The notes below the pieces were generated by a model, which saw nothing but the letters and a program-made list of their open reading frames with translations, was not told the origin of the DNA and did not search any database. Position numbers and translations under genes: made by a program. Below, one piece after another: positions 13,139-22,776 of a stretch of DNA of 53,086 bases; within the stretch, counting starts at the first letter, position 1; each line of letters opens with the position of its first letter. The stretch covers positions 1 through 53,086 of the IMG/VR virus record IMGVR_UViG_3300025423_000028; one strand, given 5' to 3'. Origin of the DNA: a virus.

Positions 13139-14998
13139 TTATCCCCATAGGAACCCACGGGGTGTTAGATCAATCGTATCATTTAAATCAGCATAGTCGT
13201 CGACTACACCTCTAATTGCTTCTGCTTCGTCTCTTCTTCTAAGGATCTTAGCATCGGCACGCTCTTCAATTGTATTAGCAGCCACCGCTCGATAGATCCA
13301 AGTATGGTCAATGCCTTTGCTTTTTGAGTCCGCTCGATTAATTCTGTTAGCTCGTTGCTTGTAGTCTGAGTAAGTGCGCGGTACTTCGATGTTCCAAAGA
13401 TAAGGGGCATATAGGTTTAGCCCTTCCTGTCCTACGTCTGAAGTAATAAGTATAGCAGGTCCGCTTGTTGTATTAAACGTCTTGATATTATCAGCAACAG
13501 TTTGGCTGTCCATACCAACACCCCAGATGGGTAACACTGGGATACCGGGGAACTTCTTCTTTAGGGCCTCTAGGTAGGGGAACAATGTACCATTCGTCCA
13601 GAACGTGAACAAAACAACTTTGTCCCCCGCTTCAACGTACGTCTCAAGGTTGCTTTCAATGAGTTGGTACTTTGCACTGTTAGCGATGCTAATGTCGTCA
13701 CCAAACTCTGCAACAATTTCTTTTGCAAACTTACTGCCGCTATTCCGCAAACCTTCTGTCGTATTGCAAATCATTCTAAGCATGTCAATATATGCCCAGT
13801 TTGCAACGGGGTTGTCTGGGTTGTAGTGTTCTCGAGCCCAACCCTCAGCCCAATCATAAATCTCACGGTCTATGTCAGACAATTCATAGACAATCTTTTT
13901 AGGGATGCTTTCAGGAAACTGTGCTGAGATAATGGGGTCGCTTTTCATAGCGATGTGAGTCCATTCCTCATGCTTCTTACCAAGCAACGGAAGCTTTGTT
14001 CTATCCCATTCCTTGACATATATTTCTTGTACATAACCGTTGTTAAAGATGCCGAAATCAAGCCCGTACATGCGCTTGAATACGTCTCTTGACATGTCAC
14101 TAACATCTGTAATCTTGGGTGCTATTGCAGAAAAAATGTTTCTGATGTTTAGTGGGCTAGTTGTATAAGGCGTTGCTGTAAGAGCAAGAACCATAGTCTT
14201 TGCTTCTGATTTGTTGATAAGACGGTGGAAGCCTTCACCAAGCAAACTTACGCCACTATTAATTTTCTGGGCCTCATCAATGATGATCAGCACGCGCTTA
14301 TCTTTGATGAGCTCGAGCACTTGTAGCAAGTCTGTGCGGTCGTAAGAGAGTACTTTGTTACGCTGCCCTTTAACTTTGACCATGTTGCCTTCACGGACTT
14401 TTTCATAATTCAGCACAAGGACTTTTGACGTAGTTTGTTCATAGAACATATGACGGTTACGACGTGTCATTTTCTCAGGTACACGACTTACTTCTAGGTG
14501 AGTCATGCGGCGGAACTCTTGTTCCCAGTCATACTGTTTAATCTTCTTACAGAAAACCAACACCAAGTCAATATCGCCAGCGTCAGAAAGCTTCTGGCTT
14601 GTCAAACAACTGAGTAAGGTTTTACCAGCACCGGTGTCCCACTGGACTAGTACATGTGGGTCTTTTGAGTGCATACGATCCCACACATAGTTCAAGCCAA
14701 CGTGCTGAAATGGGAACAGTTTGTGGTCATCCAGGAACGGACTATTCACTTCGTATGGCTTTGTACTGCAGGCAAGCAGCCCGTTGTATGCACGTTCCGC
14801 CATGATATCTTCAAACTTTAAAGTGTAGCCATTTTCCCTGACCAGAGCATCAAACTCATCAATACGGTCTCTATTCCGAAGAGTGCCGTAGTTATCAAGA
14901 GAAAATAATTTCTTGACTTTTGGGTCCAAAGACGAGTATCTTAGTACTCCATTGAGTAAATTACTTTTTTGAACAAAGATTGTCTTCTCTGAAGTCAT
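13139..14998 (-). CDS. SF2 helicase (SNF2/DEAD-like)
   Basis: The 619-residue protein has motif I WDTGAGKTLLSC (about 122), motif II IIIDEAQKI (about 241), motif III LALTATPY (about 274), and the second RecA domain with ITSDVGQEGLNLY and QRANRINRADSK (motif VI, about 551). This is a phage SNF2-like or type-III-restriction-like helicase that translocates on DNA with ATP. Roles in replication, repair or defence against host systems are possible. It has no SD; a promoter places its likely transcription start at the ATG. It is the first gene after the tail operon. Confidence 0.82.
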   Translation of the reverse strand: MTSEKTIFVQKSNLLNGVLRYSSLDPKVKKLFSLDNYGTLRNRDRIDEFDALVRENGYTLKFEDIMAERAYNGLLACSTKPYEVNSPFLDDHKLFPFQHVGLNYVWDRMHSKDPHVLVQWDTGAGKTLLSCLTSQKLSDAGDIDLVLVFCKKIKQYDWEQEFRRMTHLEVSRVPEKMTRRNRHMFYEQTTSKVLVLNYEKVREGNMVKVKGQRNKVLSYDRTDLLQVLELIKDKRVLIIIDEAQKINSGVSLLGEGFHRLINKSEAKTMVLALTATPYTTSPLNIRNIFSAIAPKITDVSDMSRDVFKRMYGLDFGIFNNGYVQEIYVKEWDRTKLPLLGKKHEEWTHIAMKSDPIISAQFPESIPKKIVYELSDIDREIYDWAEGWAREHYNPDNPVANWAYIDMLRMICNTTEGLRNSGSKFAKEIVAEFGDDISIANSAKYQLIESNLETYVEAGDKVVLFTFWTNGTLFPYLEALKKKFPGIPVLPIWGVGMDSQTVADNIKTFNTTSGPAILITSDVGQEGLNLYAPYLWNIEVPRTYSDYKQRANRINRADSKSKGIDHTWIYRAVAANTIEERADAKILRRRDEAEAIRGVVDDYADLNDTIDLTPRGFLWG

Positions 14999-15004
14999 AT
15001 ATCG

Positions 15005-15033
15005 ATCTTAGCATGTTGACTGAATGAAATCAA
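15005..15033 (-). promoter_or_regulatory. Promoter giving a probable leaderless helicase mRNA
   Basis: On the minus strand a -35 TTGATT (15033-15028), a 17-base spacer and a -10 TAAGAT (15010-15005) are present. Seven bases after the -10 lies the A of the helicase ATG (14998). No SD precedes that ATG. The -35 overlaps the stop region of the tail gene. Confidence 0.6.
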
Positions 15034-18000
15034 TCGATATAGAAAGTATTGATGCCTGGAGCAATTCTATTTATATTAAAGATAGACGGATGAACTTCTT
15101 TATTCAACTGAAAGTATGGCTTGTTACTAATGCTTGTATGAGCAGGTGTCTCATTAGTAAAACTACTACCAAGGTAATCAATATCTAGATTCATATACAA
15201 TGGTGACTGTTTGTAATAAGGGACAACACTTACTCCAGAAATATAAATGTTTTGATCAAGAGCAGTCATACGCACCTGGATACCACTGGCATTAGAACCA
15301 GAAGCGATAGCAATGAATTGGCTTGGGTCATTAATACCAGTTGTTATTGGGTACCATCCACTTGCGCTGGTTATACTTGCTCCACTACTGGTGGTGTATT
15401 CATAACGGACTGGGTGGTAGAACGGTGCAAGCATTGCCACATAGAATGTTTCAGCGATGGCACTATTAATTTGTACCAACTGCATTGTAAAAGTTGAGTA
15501 GTTTGTGCCAGTAAAGCTTTCGAGCTCGATGTCAAACCATGTTTTGACCGGCAAAGTATTTGGTTGATATTGTTTGTAAGTCAACTCATAGCTATTGCCG
15601 TTAACATCTGTAGAAATAAGACTTGCCCTATATGTTCCGTTGTTACTATTTGGCAAGTATGTTCTAGCAACACCACTAACCCTCATGTTGTTACGGTCAA
15701 CAGAACTTGTCCAGATTGAAGTCGGTGAATTATAAGCGCCAAACTCATAAAGCTGATATGGTATGGTTCCACTAACAACCACTTGGATAGTATTGCTTGG
15801 TATTCCAGTAGAGTAATTTGTACCAGTTAGAACATATTGTGAATATTGTGACGTACCACTGATGGCAGTGCCACTAACCAGTGTTCCTGAGATTGCTGAG
15901 TTATTATTTGGATTAATAAATTGGGTGTAAAGACTAATGTTTCCCGAGGCTGTAGCCTCAGCATTAATTAAGAAATAATAGTTGACACCACTTGCAGGTG
16001 TATACTCAGCGTAACCTATCGTTCCTAGTGCCGACGTGCCGAGTGCAACAGTCCATGGTGTTGTACCGCTAACGCTATAGGCGCCTGGCAGAGTAAAATT
16101 ATATGCAGCAACATACGGCGCTCCGGTGACAACAATCCCACTAACTGAAGTATTATAGATTGGGGAAAGACTTATAGTTGTGCCGCTTATACCATACCAA
16201 GGAGACGACGAACCGCTAGGTATAATGAAGTTTGAATCATAATAACTAAGCAGATTTGATTGACTTTTATAGGCAGGTGATTTGATGCCATATGATGTAC
16301 CCGATGCATATACGGAATACACAGAGCTTGCACCAAGGCTGGTGACGTAATTAAGGCTTGCACCAGAAATCGACATTGTAGCTAGAGAACCACTGATGTT
16401 GTTCATCAAAGTTTGATCAAGATTTATTGGTTGACCTTGAGTTAGGAAACTACGCCAATCGCTTGTCAGACCAGCAATATTAAAACTATTGAATTTATCA
16501 ATAGTTGAGAACCATGGCGATACGGCAATATCGTCGGGGTTTAATTGGACGTAATTAGTACCCTGAGCATAAAATCCGCTATTGGTACCGTTCTTTGACA
16601 ATAAAGTATTAGGAGTCGACAAGAGTTCATCGTACGTATTCTCATAAAAAGCAGTTATGTATTTGATACCAACAAAGTATGATTCATGCCAGATTTGAGG
16701 AATTGTTAGCTGGTTGTAAACGTGGACACTGTTGTTATTAAACTTACGTTGCAAGAATTGTGTATACGATTGACCATTGTAAGACCCATTCTGGTCAAGC
16801 AACTTGTAACTAATACTAGGGTCCGTGATCTGTGACGCTGTGCTTACACCAACCGTAGTTTCATTATCAATTTGTGAGGAGTTAAGTGCAGCAAGGCTAG
16901 GCCAATTGTTATTGCCAGCTACCGTCTGTGTAGCTAATCCAAAGATTGTTGAAGGGCTAATCTGATTATTTACTTGGGTTTGTGTGGTCAGATTGGGGTT
17001 ATTAATCAATGAATAGTTTGTTGCACTACCATCAACGATGCCAAGCTCGAGCTCTGAGTAAAGTTCCTCAATGTAATATGGGAAAGTATTAATAGTTCTG
17101 TTGACAGTATCGAAAGGCAAATCGTATGCCTCAGGAACCAGCTGAGTAAATTCAAACTTTAGATAAGTGCAAGAAGTTTGTGGTAATTCGTAGATACCAT
17201 TACGGAGCACAAAGTCTTGTGGTACAGGGGACCAGTAAAATGTACCGGGATCTATTGTCCCGCCAGAAGTTGTTTGCGTTGTATAGTATACGTTAAATTT
17301 ACAACCACTATAAAGCGGATCAATGTACAAACGGTTTATAGTAGTTGGGCTAGGGTCACTCACCTTGGCATAAAAATAAACGATTGCATCACCTACGGGT
17401 TGTGGTGCACTCTTCCAATAGAGCGAACCAGACGCACTGGAAAACATATTCGCAGTTGGGTAGTTCACAAAAGAGAAGTTTTCAACAAGACCGAGGGCAT
17501 TCTGGCTAACAATTGTATTGGTCCCACTTATTACACTTGAAGGGACATCAGAAACTTGTTGGATATTAAACTTTACAGAGAACTGTTGAATGCCAACTGG
17601 GTAAGATACGTTTGTATAATTACCACTATTATCGTATTGCGATACAGCCTGCTGCCTCGTGATTCTTACAGCGATATTATTTGATGAAAGTGTGTACGGG
17701 GCTGTGTACTCTATCAAGAACCAATCATCAGTTGCATAGATATTTGGCCCACCATTAATAATAAAAGTAGATTGGCCTGGCAACGCAGTCCAAACGCCAT
17801 TGTTTTCAAAACCAAGTTCAACGTAGCAAGGAACATTGAGTACAAAAAAACTTGTAAAGTTAAAATAAGTATTTGAACTAAATGTGTAAGTATTAATTAC
17901 TGGTGCACTGCCAGGGCCACCGAAATTTGGCGTTGAGTACCATACAGTATCTGCTGTGGGGTCAAAGCTCAGAAGACCATTCGGGCTGTTTGTAATGCTT

Positions 18001-18167
18001 AAATTAGGATCAGAGTAACCATTTGTGCTTGTTGTACTTAGAGAATCAATAACACCTGTGTGTGCATAAATTTGGTTGTACACAAGACCGTTAGAAGTCA
18101 AAGGTGGGTTAACACCCTGTGTTACATAATCTTTTGATGGGTCTACGTTGTTTGGGATTATTGACAT
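15030..18167 (-). CDS. Large minor tail / baseplate-associated protein
   Basis: The product (1045 residues from the ATG at 18167; a GTG four codons upstream is possible) is rich in Ser, Thr, Asn, Gly and Tyr, with many short beta segments and Ser-Gly turns. It has no enzymatic motif. Stretches such as FFVLNVPCYVELGF and WFDIELESFTGTNYST suggest repeated beta-sandwich domains of the carbohydrate-binding kind. It is the last gene of the tail operon, after baseplate J and a wedge-like gene, so it is probably a baseplate-tip or receptor-binding protein. The ATG follows the previous stop by one base. Confidence 0.65.
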   Translation of the reverse strand: MSIIPNNVDPSKDYVTQGVNPPLTSNGLVYNQIYAHTGVIDSLSTTSTNGYSDPNLSITNSPNGLLSFDPTADTVWYSTPNFGGPGSAPVINTYTFSSNTYFNFTSFFVLNVPCYVELGFENNGVWTALPGQSTFIINGGPNIYATDDWFLIEYTAPYTLSSNNIAVRITRQQAVSQYDNSGNYTNVSYPVGIQQFSVKFNIQQVSDVPSSVISGTNTIVSQNALGLVENFSFVNYPTANMFSSASGSLYWKSAPQPVGDAIVYFYAKVSDPSPTTINRLYIDPLYSGCKFNVYYTTQTTSGGTIDPGTFYWSPVPQDFVLRNGIYELPQTSCTYLKFEFTQLVPEAYDLPFDTVNRTINTFPYYIEELYSELELGIVDGSATNYSLINNPNLTTQTQVNNQISPSTIFGLATQTVAGNNNWPSLAALNSSQIDNETTVGVSTASQITDPSISYKLLDQNGSYNGQSYTQFLQRKFNNNSVHVYNQLTIPQIWHESYFVGIKYITAFYENTYDELLSTPNTLLSKNGTNSGFYAQGTNYVQLNPDDIAVSPWFSTIDKFNSFNIAGLTSDWRSFLTQGQPINLDQTLMNNISGSLATMSISGASLNYVTSLGASSVYSVYASGTSYGIKSPAYKSQSNLLSYYDSNFIIPSGSSSPWYGISGTTISLSPIYNTSVSGIVVTGAPYVAAYNFTLPGAYSVSGTTPWTVALGTSALGTIGYAEYTPASGVNYYFLINAEATASGNISLYTQFINPNNNSAISGTLVSGTAISGTSQYSQYVLTGTNYSTGIPSNTIQVVVSGTIPYQLYEFGAYNSPTSIWTSSVDRNNMRVSGVARTYLPNSNNGTYRASLISTDVNGNSYELTYKQYQPNTLPVKTWFDIELESFTGTNYSTFTMQLVQINSAIAETFYVAMLAPFYHPVRYEYTTSSGASITSASGWYPITTGINDPSQFIAIASGSNASGIQVRMTALDQNIYISGVSVVPYYKQSPLYMNLDIDYLGSSFTNETPAHTSISNKPYFQLNKEVHPSIFNINRIAPGINTFYID

Positions 18168-18168
18168 A

Positions 18169-19116
18169 TTATTGTGCACCGTACATGGTTGCAGTCACGG
18201 ACAAGGATGGGTTAGCAATACTGTTAGAAGGGTTAACAGAAGAATCGGTGCTCGAACAGAACGTTATGTTGCCCGTCTGATCAATTGATTTCTCTTGGGT
18301 TAACAAGTGAGCAAAGAATGGTGCTGTGCTGCTGCTATTGTTTTTTAACCAATACCTTGTGTAAGTACCTGGTTTTGGATTAGCTGGTGGGTTGATCTGT
18401 GCAGTCTGCACTGATGGTTGCAAAAAGAAATTAATTGAGTAGCCAGACGCTGTTGCTACGTTACTCAATGGAACTTGGGTAAATGTTTGGATAGGCTTGC
18501 CAAAACTTATAACAAAGTTAGTTGGTATCAATCTTTGTGCTGTGCTTAGGATCGCATGAGCATCGCTTTGGTTCCAAGTGAAAATCCCACTATTATCCAG
18601 CAATGGTATGAGTACAATTTCTTCTTGTGTGTTTATGCCAGAGCGTCCATAACCAGGAGTTCTCCACGTTTCTACAGCATAGAACTTTATGCCAGCTAGA
18701 GCCTGGCACAGTGTAAGTATGCCCCATACAGTTGCTCCCATTTGAAAAGCTTCTGCGGCTCCCAACAAAGTTTCTCTATAGCTCGCGTCCTTTTCAGCAA
18801 CTTCTTGCCACTGAGTAGCTGTAAGCTGATCGATAAAAGGATTAGTAGCAAAGCTATAAATCTCTGGAGATGTCCTTTGTACTTCTAGGATGGTTCCAAG
18901 GATGTTATCGAGGTTGCTGAACTCTAGAGTCTGTTGACCCAAGCGGGCGACCATTTGCAAATTATTGAGCTGACCCGTCCCGCTATTCCCAAGCAAGATC
19001 TTCATCAATGTAGTGAGATTATCATTATCATTGAAGTTGTAAACGTCGTCGGGGAAGTTTCGTACCTTTTGTATAAAGGTGTTGTGAAGAGATACTGGCA
19101 GCAGGTTTGCAGGCAT
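18169..19116 (-). CDS. Baseplate wedge-like protein
   Basis: The 315-residue protein begins MPANLLPVSLHNTFIQKVRN and has a helical N-terminal half and a beta-rich C-terminal half. It directly follows baseplate J with a TAATG overlap, the place where P2-type phages encode gpI and similar wedge proteins. I do not recognise a specific family motif. A structural role at the baseplate rim is inferred from position and coupling. Confidence 0.6.
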   Translation of the reverse strand: MPANLLPVSLHNTFIQKVRNFPDDVYNFNDNDNLTTLMKILLGNSGTGQLNNLQMVARLGQQTLEFSNLDNILGTILEVQRTSPEIYSFATNPFIDQLTATQWQEVAEKDASYRETLLGAAEAFQMGATVWGILTLCQALAGIKFYAVETWRTPGYGRSGINTQEEIVLIPLLDNSGIFTWNQSDAHAILSTAQRLIPTNFVISFGKPIQTFTQVPLSNVATASGYSINFFLQPSVQTAQINPPANPKPGTYTRYWLKNNSSSTAPFFAHLLTQEKSIDQTGNITFCSSTDSSVNPSNSIANPSLSVTATMYGAQ

Positions 19117-21617
19117 TAGAAGTTACTAGCTCCTGTGACTGTGTAAATGATGTTGTACAGGTTTGGTAGCTGATTGCTTGCCAGAATGAAATCTTTCTGA
19201 TATGAATTAATCAACGTACCATCCAAAGCAACGACGTTGATGTTTGTGATCTTAACGTTCGCTACGCCAGCTGAGGATAGGAATTGTGATGCTACATCTG
19301 CGAACGAAATCGTACCAAGGAATGAAAAGTTGTTAAAGTAATTATCGATCTGGTTAAAGATATTACTCTGCACCGTAGACAAGCTGTACCCATTAGAGAA
19401 GACAATCCTTGCATTCACAACAAGGTTAACAAAGTTCGCTTGGTGCACAAGAGTATTTGATCCGAATGGTCTACTTTGCTGCACAAGAGATTCAACCGTT
19501 GTTACATCGTTATTGTAAGAATGGTTGTATGTAGCCCAGCTTACAGAGCTTGGGAACGCAGGCCATCCATTTATCCCAGATGCCTGGACGTAAAGGCCAA
19601 GCCCTGTCATTGATTGAACACTGTTTTGTGTATTTGTGTTGTCAAATAATGGGTAGAACGCTACGCATCCAGTTAGAGTGATAGTTGTATTGATTGCGCT
19701 TGTAGTTGTAATAGCTTTATTCAAATAAACTCCACTAGAAGTTATGCTTTGAATATAGAATTGAGTTCCAGAAATTATAGAGTTGTTAGAACCAAGAATC
19801 ATACCTGGTATAAGGTTTGTCATGCTACCGCTGACTGGCAAGAAGTATCCACCAATTTGATTAGTTGTGACCGGCCCAGCGGTAAATGTTGCTGTTGGGA
19901 AAGGCGTTGCGTTTGTGCCCGGTTCAGGGTTGATAGCAATTGGGTATGTTGTGCCTGAGCTTATAGCTGTGTTATATAGATAAATCGTGTCAACGCTTGT
20001 AGGGTTTGCGGAGCTAATTTGAGATGGGAAATTTATTGCAGGCTGTACATTCAAAGGCAAGTAATAGTTACCAGACACCGAAGGGTTGGTTGCTGCTATT
20101 GAACCACTCGCAAGTGTATAGTTACGAGTATTTAAATAATTTATTGCGTTGCCAGAAGTCAATGTAAAGCTTGGGTTGAATACAATTTGTTCAGTGGCGG
20201 TATTTGGTGTCGTACCATTGATAAAAATATCAACATAGTTTCCGCTAGTTAACGTTGTAGAACGGCTCGATGCGGCATTGTATTCAGAAATAAGTTGTGG
20301 TGTGTTACCAATAAAAAGATTTGGGTTGTTAGTACTATTTGCAATGGTGATCGTCAACGGCGCTACAGGGTTTGTAGGGTAAAAGTAATCTGTTAGATTG
20401 GCGTATGTAGTTTGATTGTATGTATTTAAGTTAGTGCCAAGGAGCTCATTCCCTTGTGGGAAAAGGTAACCGCTGTTTACGCTGTTATACGACATGGTCC
20501 CCGACAAGCCAACATCAGGGTTGTTGGATACAATGTAATCATAAAAAGTGTAAACACTACCGCTGGCCAATGTGCCCGTAAATGTAGTTATACCACTAGT
20601 AGTAGAGGACCCTGATATAGTCAGTCTATATGGGGAAGCAAGGTTGGAAGAGATGTACATACCGCTTGCAATTGTGTTGGTGCCATTTGCTCCACTAACA
20701 GAGAATGAAAAACCACTGCTAGTTACAAGTGATGGGTATACCCCTGACATCATAGCGTTAAGGCCGGACGCAAGAGCCGATGCATTAGTGCTATATAGGA
20801 AACCACTGGATGCAACGTTGGTGCTTCCTGTATAGGTGACATTGTTAATAACACCGCTAGGAGCAACCAAATTAAACGTTACTGTTCCAGCATTTGATGT
20901 ACCACTAATTGTTGAAATAACCTGTGCTTGTTCACTGTAAAAGTTTTGTTGACCGATTGCATTCGCAAGGGTAACGTTAGGATCTTGCAACGCAGTAACA
21001 ACATATTTACCTTGTGTGCCTGCATTGTTACTAAATACAGTGCTCGTCCATCTATTTTGAAGAGCTGAGTCGCTCTCTGGGTCAAGACCACCAGAGATTG
21101 GATTGTAGTTATTCACAGCATTGACGCTGATGAGCGAAGTCATAAGGTTTGTTATGGTATTACTAGGGACGTTGCCAGTGGCACCGGGGAGGACTGCTAC
21201 AACAGGTACATCTACTGTGTAATCACCGATACCTATGATGGCCGGTGCAGTAGTTGAATAAATGATTGGCGTTGTGTAGTTCGTACCAATCGGTACAGAT
21301 ACCTGCGTACCGACTGGGATGTTAACTACAGTGGTCGATGCAGTGCTGATAGAAAAAGTGACGGTGCCTGAAGCACGCTTGCCTAGCTGACGATAGATAC
21401 CAAAAAGGTTGCAAAAGGCATCGAGCTCAGCGCCAGACTTTGTACTAATGTCATAGCTATATGTTTGTAGGACAGAGTTGTTATTAGCGTAAGCGATCTC
21501 TTGTGCTACAGCTTCTAAGATTTTAAATGTTGCTGTGCCAACGCTAACGTCCCAAGAGGGATCGTATACCGACAGCGCAGCTTGTAGCCGGGCAAGTACC
21601 CCAGTTGTATCAGCCAT
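19116..21617 (-). CDS. Baseplate J-like protein
   Basis: The 833-residue protein shows the baseplate J pattern: an N-terminal helical domain (FKILEAVAQEIAYANNNSVL), ELDAFCNLFGIYRQLGKRAS, then VVNIPVGTQVSVPIGTNYTT and VVAVLPGATGNVPSNTI. The C-terminus again has family-like SLSTVQSNIFNQIDNYFNNF. J proteins form the wedge arms that trigger sheath contraction. This one is long because of a middle region of roughly 400 Ser/Gly-rich residues with repeated beta segments, absent from the approximately 300-residue P2 gpJ. That insert may decorate the baseplate. Confidence 0.8.
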   Translation of the reverse strand: MADTTGVLARLQAALSVYDPSWDVSVGTATFKILEAVAQEIAYANNNSVLQTYSYDISTKSGAELDAFCNLFGIYRQLGKRASGTVTFSISTASTTVVNIPVGTQVSVPIGTNYTTPIIYSTTAPAIIGIGDYTVDVPVVAVLPGATGNVPSNTITNLMTSLISVNAVNNYNPISGGLDPESDSALQNRWTSTVFSNNAGTQGKYVVTALQDPNVTLANAIGQQNFYSEQAQVISTISGTSNAGTVTFNLVAPSGVINNVTYTGSTNVASSGFLYSTNASALASGLNAMMSGVYPSLVTSSGFSFSVSGANGTNTIASGMYISSNLASPYRLTISGSSTTSGITTFTGTLASGSVYTFYDYIVSNNPDVGLSGTMSYNSVNSGYLFPQGNELLGTNLNTYNQTTYANLTDYFYPTNPVAPLTITIANSTNNPNLFIGNTPQLISEYNAASSRSTTLTSGNYVDIFINGTTPNTATEQIVFNPSFTLTSGNAINYLNTRNYTLASGSIAATNPSVSGNYYLPLNVQPAINFPSQISSANPTSVDTIYLYNTAISSGTTYPIAINPEPGTNATPFPTATFTAGPVTTNQIGGYFLPVSGSMTNLIPGMILGSNNSIISGTQFYIQSITSSGVYLNKAITTTSAINTTITLTGCVAFYPLFDNTNTQNSVQSMTGLGLYVQASGINGWPAFPSSVSWATYNHSYNNDVTTVESLVQQSRPFGSNTLVHQANFVNLVVNARIVFSNGYSLSTVQSNIFNQIDNYFNNFSFLGTISFADVASQFLSSAGVANVKITNINVVALDGTLINSYQKDFILASNQLPNLYNIIYTVTGASNF

Positions 21618-22062
21618 TGTTTACACTAACTCCATCATTGTCCAAATAGACGTTTAAGTTTAATTTCGTATTAGCTAAGGTTGTTAAATATATGTTAGCT
21701 ATTACAGAAGTATTTTGTATGCTTACCTGCACGGAATCAATGCTTTTTATAATCTCGCTTTTATTCCAATAAGATAGTTGAGCAGAATTTTGAGCATTTT
21801 GCAAGCTTAAGGCCTGTTGACCCTGGTATAGTTGAAGGACTCTAGATATTTCGCTTTGGATTGTGCTAGAGGTATTATACCCCTGGGCTTTACCAACGAT
21901 ATCGGTAAGCAAGCTACCAAAACCAGGCGTTGTGAACCCTGTACCCAGTGGCTCTTCTAGCCACAAAGTAAGGTCTTGTATTAGTTTATTGCTACCAACG
22001 GTGAATTGTAATTTACCGTTATTTAATTGGATATCACCATTGCTAACTGTAATCGTCTTCAT
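21610..22062 (-). CDS. gp25/gpW-like baseplate wedge protein
   Basis: The 150-residue protein has the length and position of gp25-like wedge proteins, immediately before baseplate J with an 8-base overlap. Features include QDLTLWLEEPLGTGFTTPGF near residue 30 and a helical region with IQSEISRVLQLYQGQQ. T4 gp25 links the baseplate hub to the sheath start. The family call rests on size, order and the WLEEPLGTGF region rather than a diagnostic motif. Confidence 0.65.
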   Translation of the reverse strand: MKTITVSNGDIQLNNGKLQFTVGSNKLIQDLTLWLEEPLGTGFTTPGFGSLLTDIVGKAQGYNTSSTIQSEISRVLQLYQGQQALSLQNAQNSAQLSYWNKSEIIKSIDSVQVSIQNTSVIANIYLTTLANTKLNLNVYLDNDGVSVNNG

Positions 22063-22098
22063 AGTATCTTAGTTAAAATACGGTCTGTAGTACATTCT

Positions 22099-22776
22099 CT
22101 AAAAACCCATTGCTAGGAACATATTGCCATTGCTTGCTGGTTTTATGGCAAAACCATAAACAGAACCAATTGGATATGCTGATGCAGACTGAGGAGAGAC
22201 GTACGATTGGTTGGTCTGAGATGATGGTGCTATTAAGTAGTCAAGAAAAACCATTCTAGTAGTACCATTACGTGCAGCAAAAGTGTCAGAAGTTCCTGCC
22301 CAAGTTCCTGAAGGAGTAAGGTTGTTCCATTGATATGCTTGGCCAAAGGCAATTAATAACTGACCAGCTGACCATGACAAATTAGTACCTGTAACAGTGG
22401 AGAAGTTATTTGTATTTGATAAAGGGCCAAATAGCTGGGTTGGTGCAGCAGAGGAAGCTCCAGAAAAAATTCCAACACCAACTGCTGTACCACTGGCAGG
22501 GTTACTAGACAGAGTAAATGTGGTATTTCCAGCAGAACATCCATAGCCAATTGCAAACCAGTTACCGTTATTACCGCTTGTAGCGGGGAGACTTTTAATA
22601 ATCCAAGAAGCGCCTAACCCAGATACTGTTACGCCAGTCCAGTCAGCACTGGGAGTACCAATGATAATAACTGCGACATCATTTGCCTTGGTTGTATAGC
22701 TGTTTGGCAATGATATTGGGGACGTACTTAAGGCAAGAGGAGTTGTGTTTGAAGTTGTGCCAACTGTAATAGCCAT
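22099..22776 (-). CDS. Fibre-associated / receptor-binding protein
   Basis: The 225-residue protein is a beta-rich Ser/Gly/Thr protein ending YVSPQSASAY...YGFAIKPASNGNMFLAMGF. Its last 65 residues are clearly paralogous to the 104-residue product at 40616-40930. It follows the 611-residue fibre gene directly, as fibre tips or chaperones usually do. A role in host binding is inferred from position. Confidence 0.6.
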   Translation of the reverse strand: MAITVGTTSNTTPLALSTSPISLPNSYTTKANDVAVIIIGTPSADWTGVTVSGLGASWIIKSLPATSGNNGNWFAIGYGCSAGNTTFTLSSNPASGTAVGVGIFSGASSAAPTQLFGPLSNTNNFSTVTGTNLSWSAGQLLIAFGQAYQWNNLTPSGTWAGTSDTFAARNGTTRMVFLDYLIAPSSQTNQSYVSPQSASAYPIGSVYGFAIKPASNGNMFLAMGF

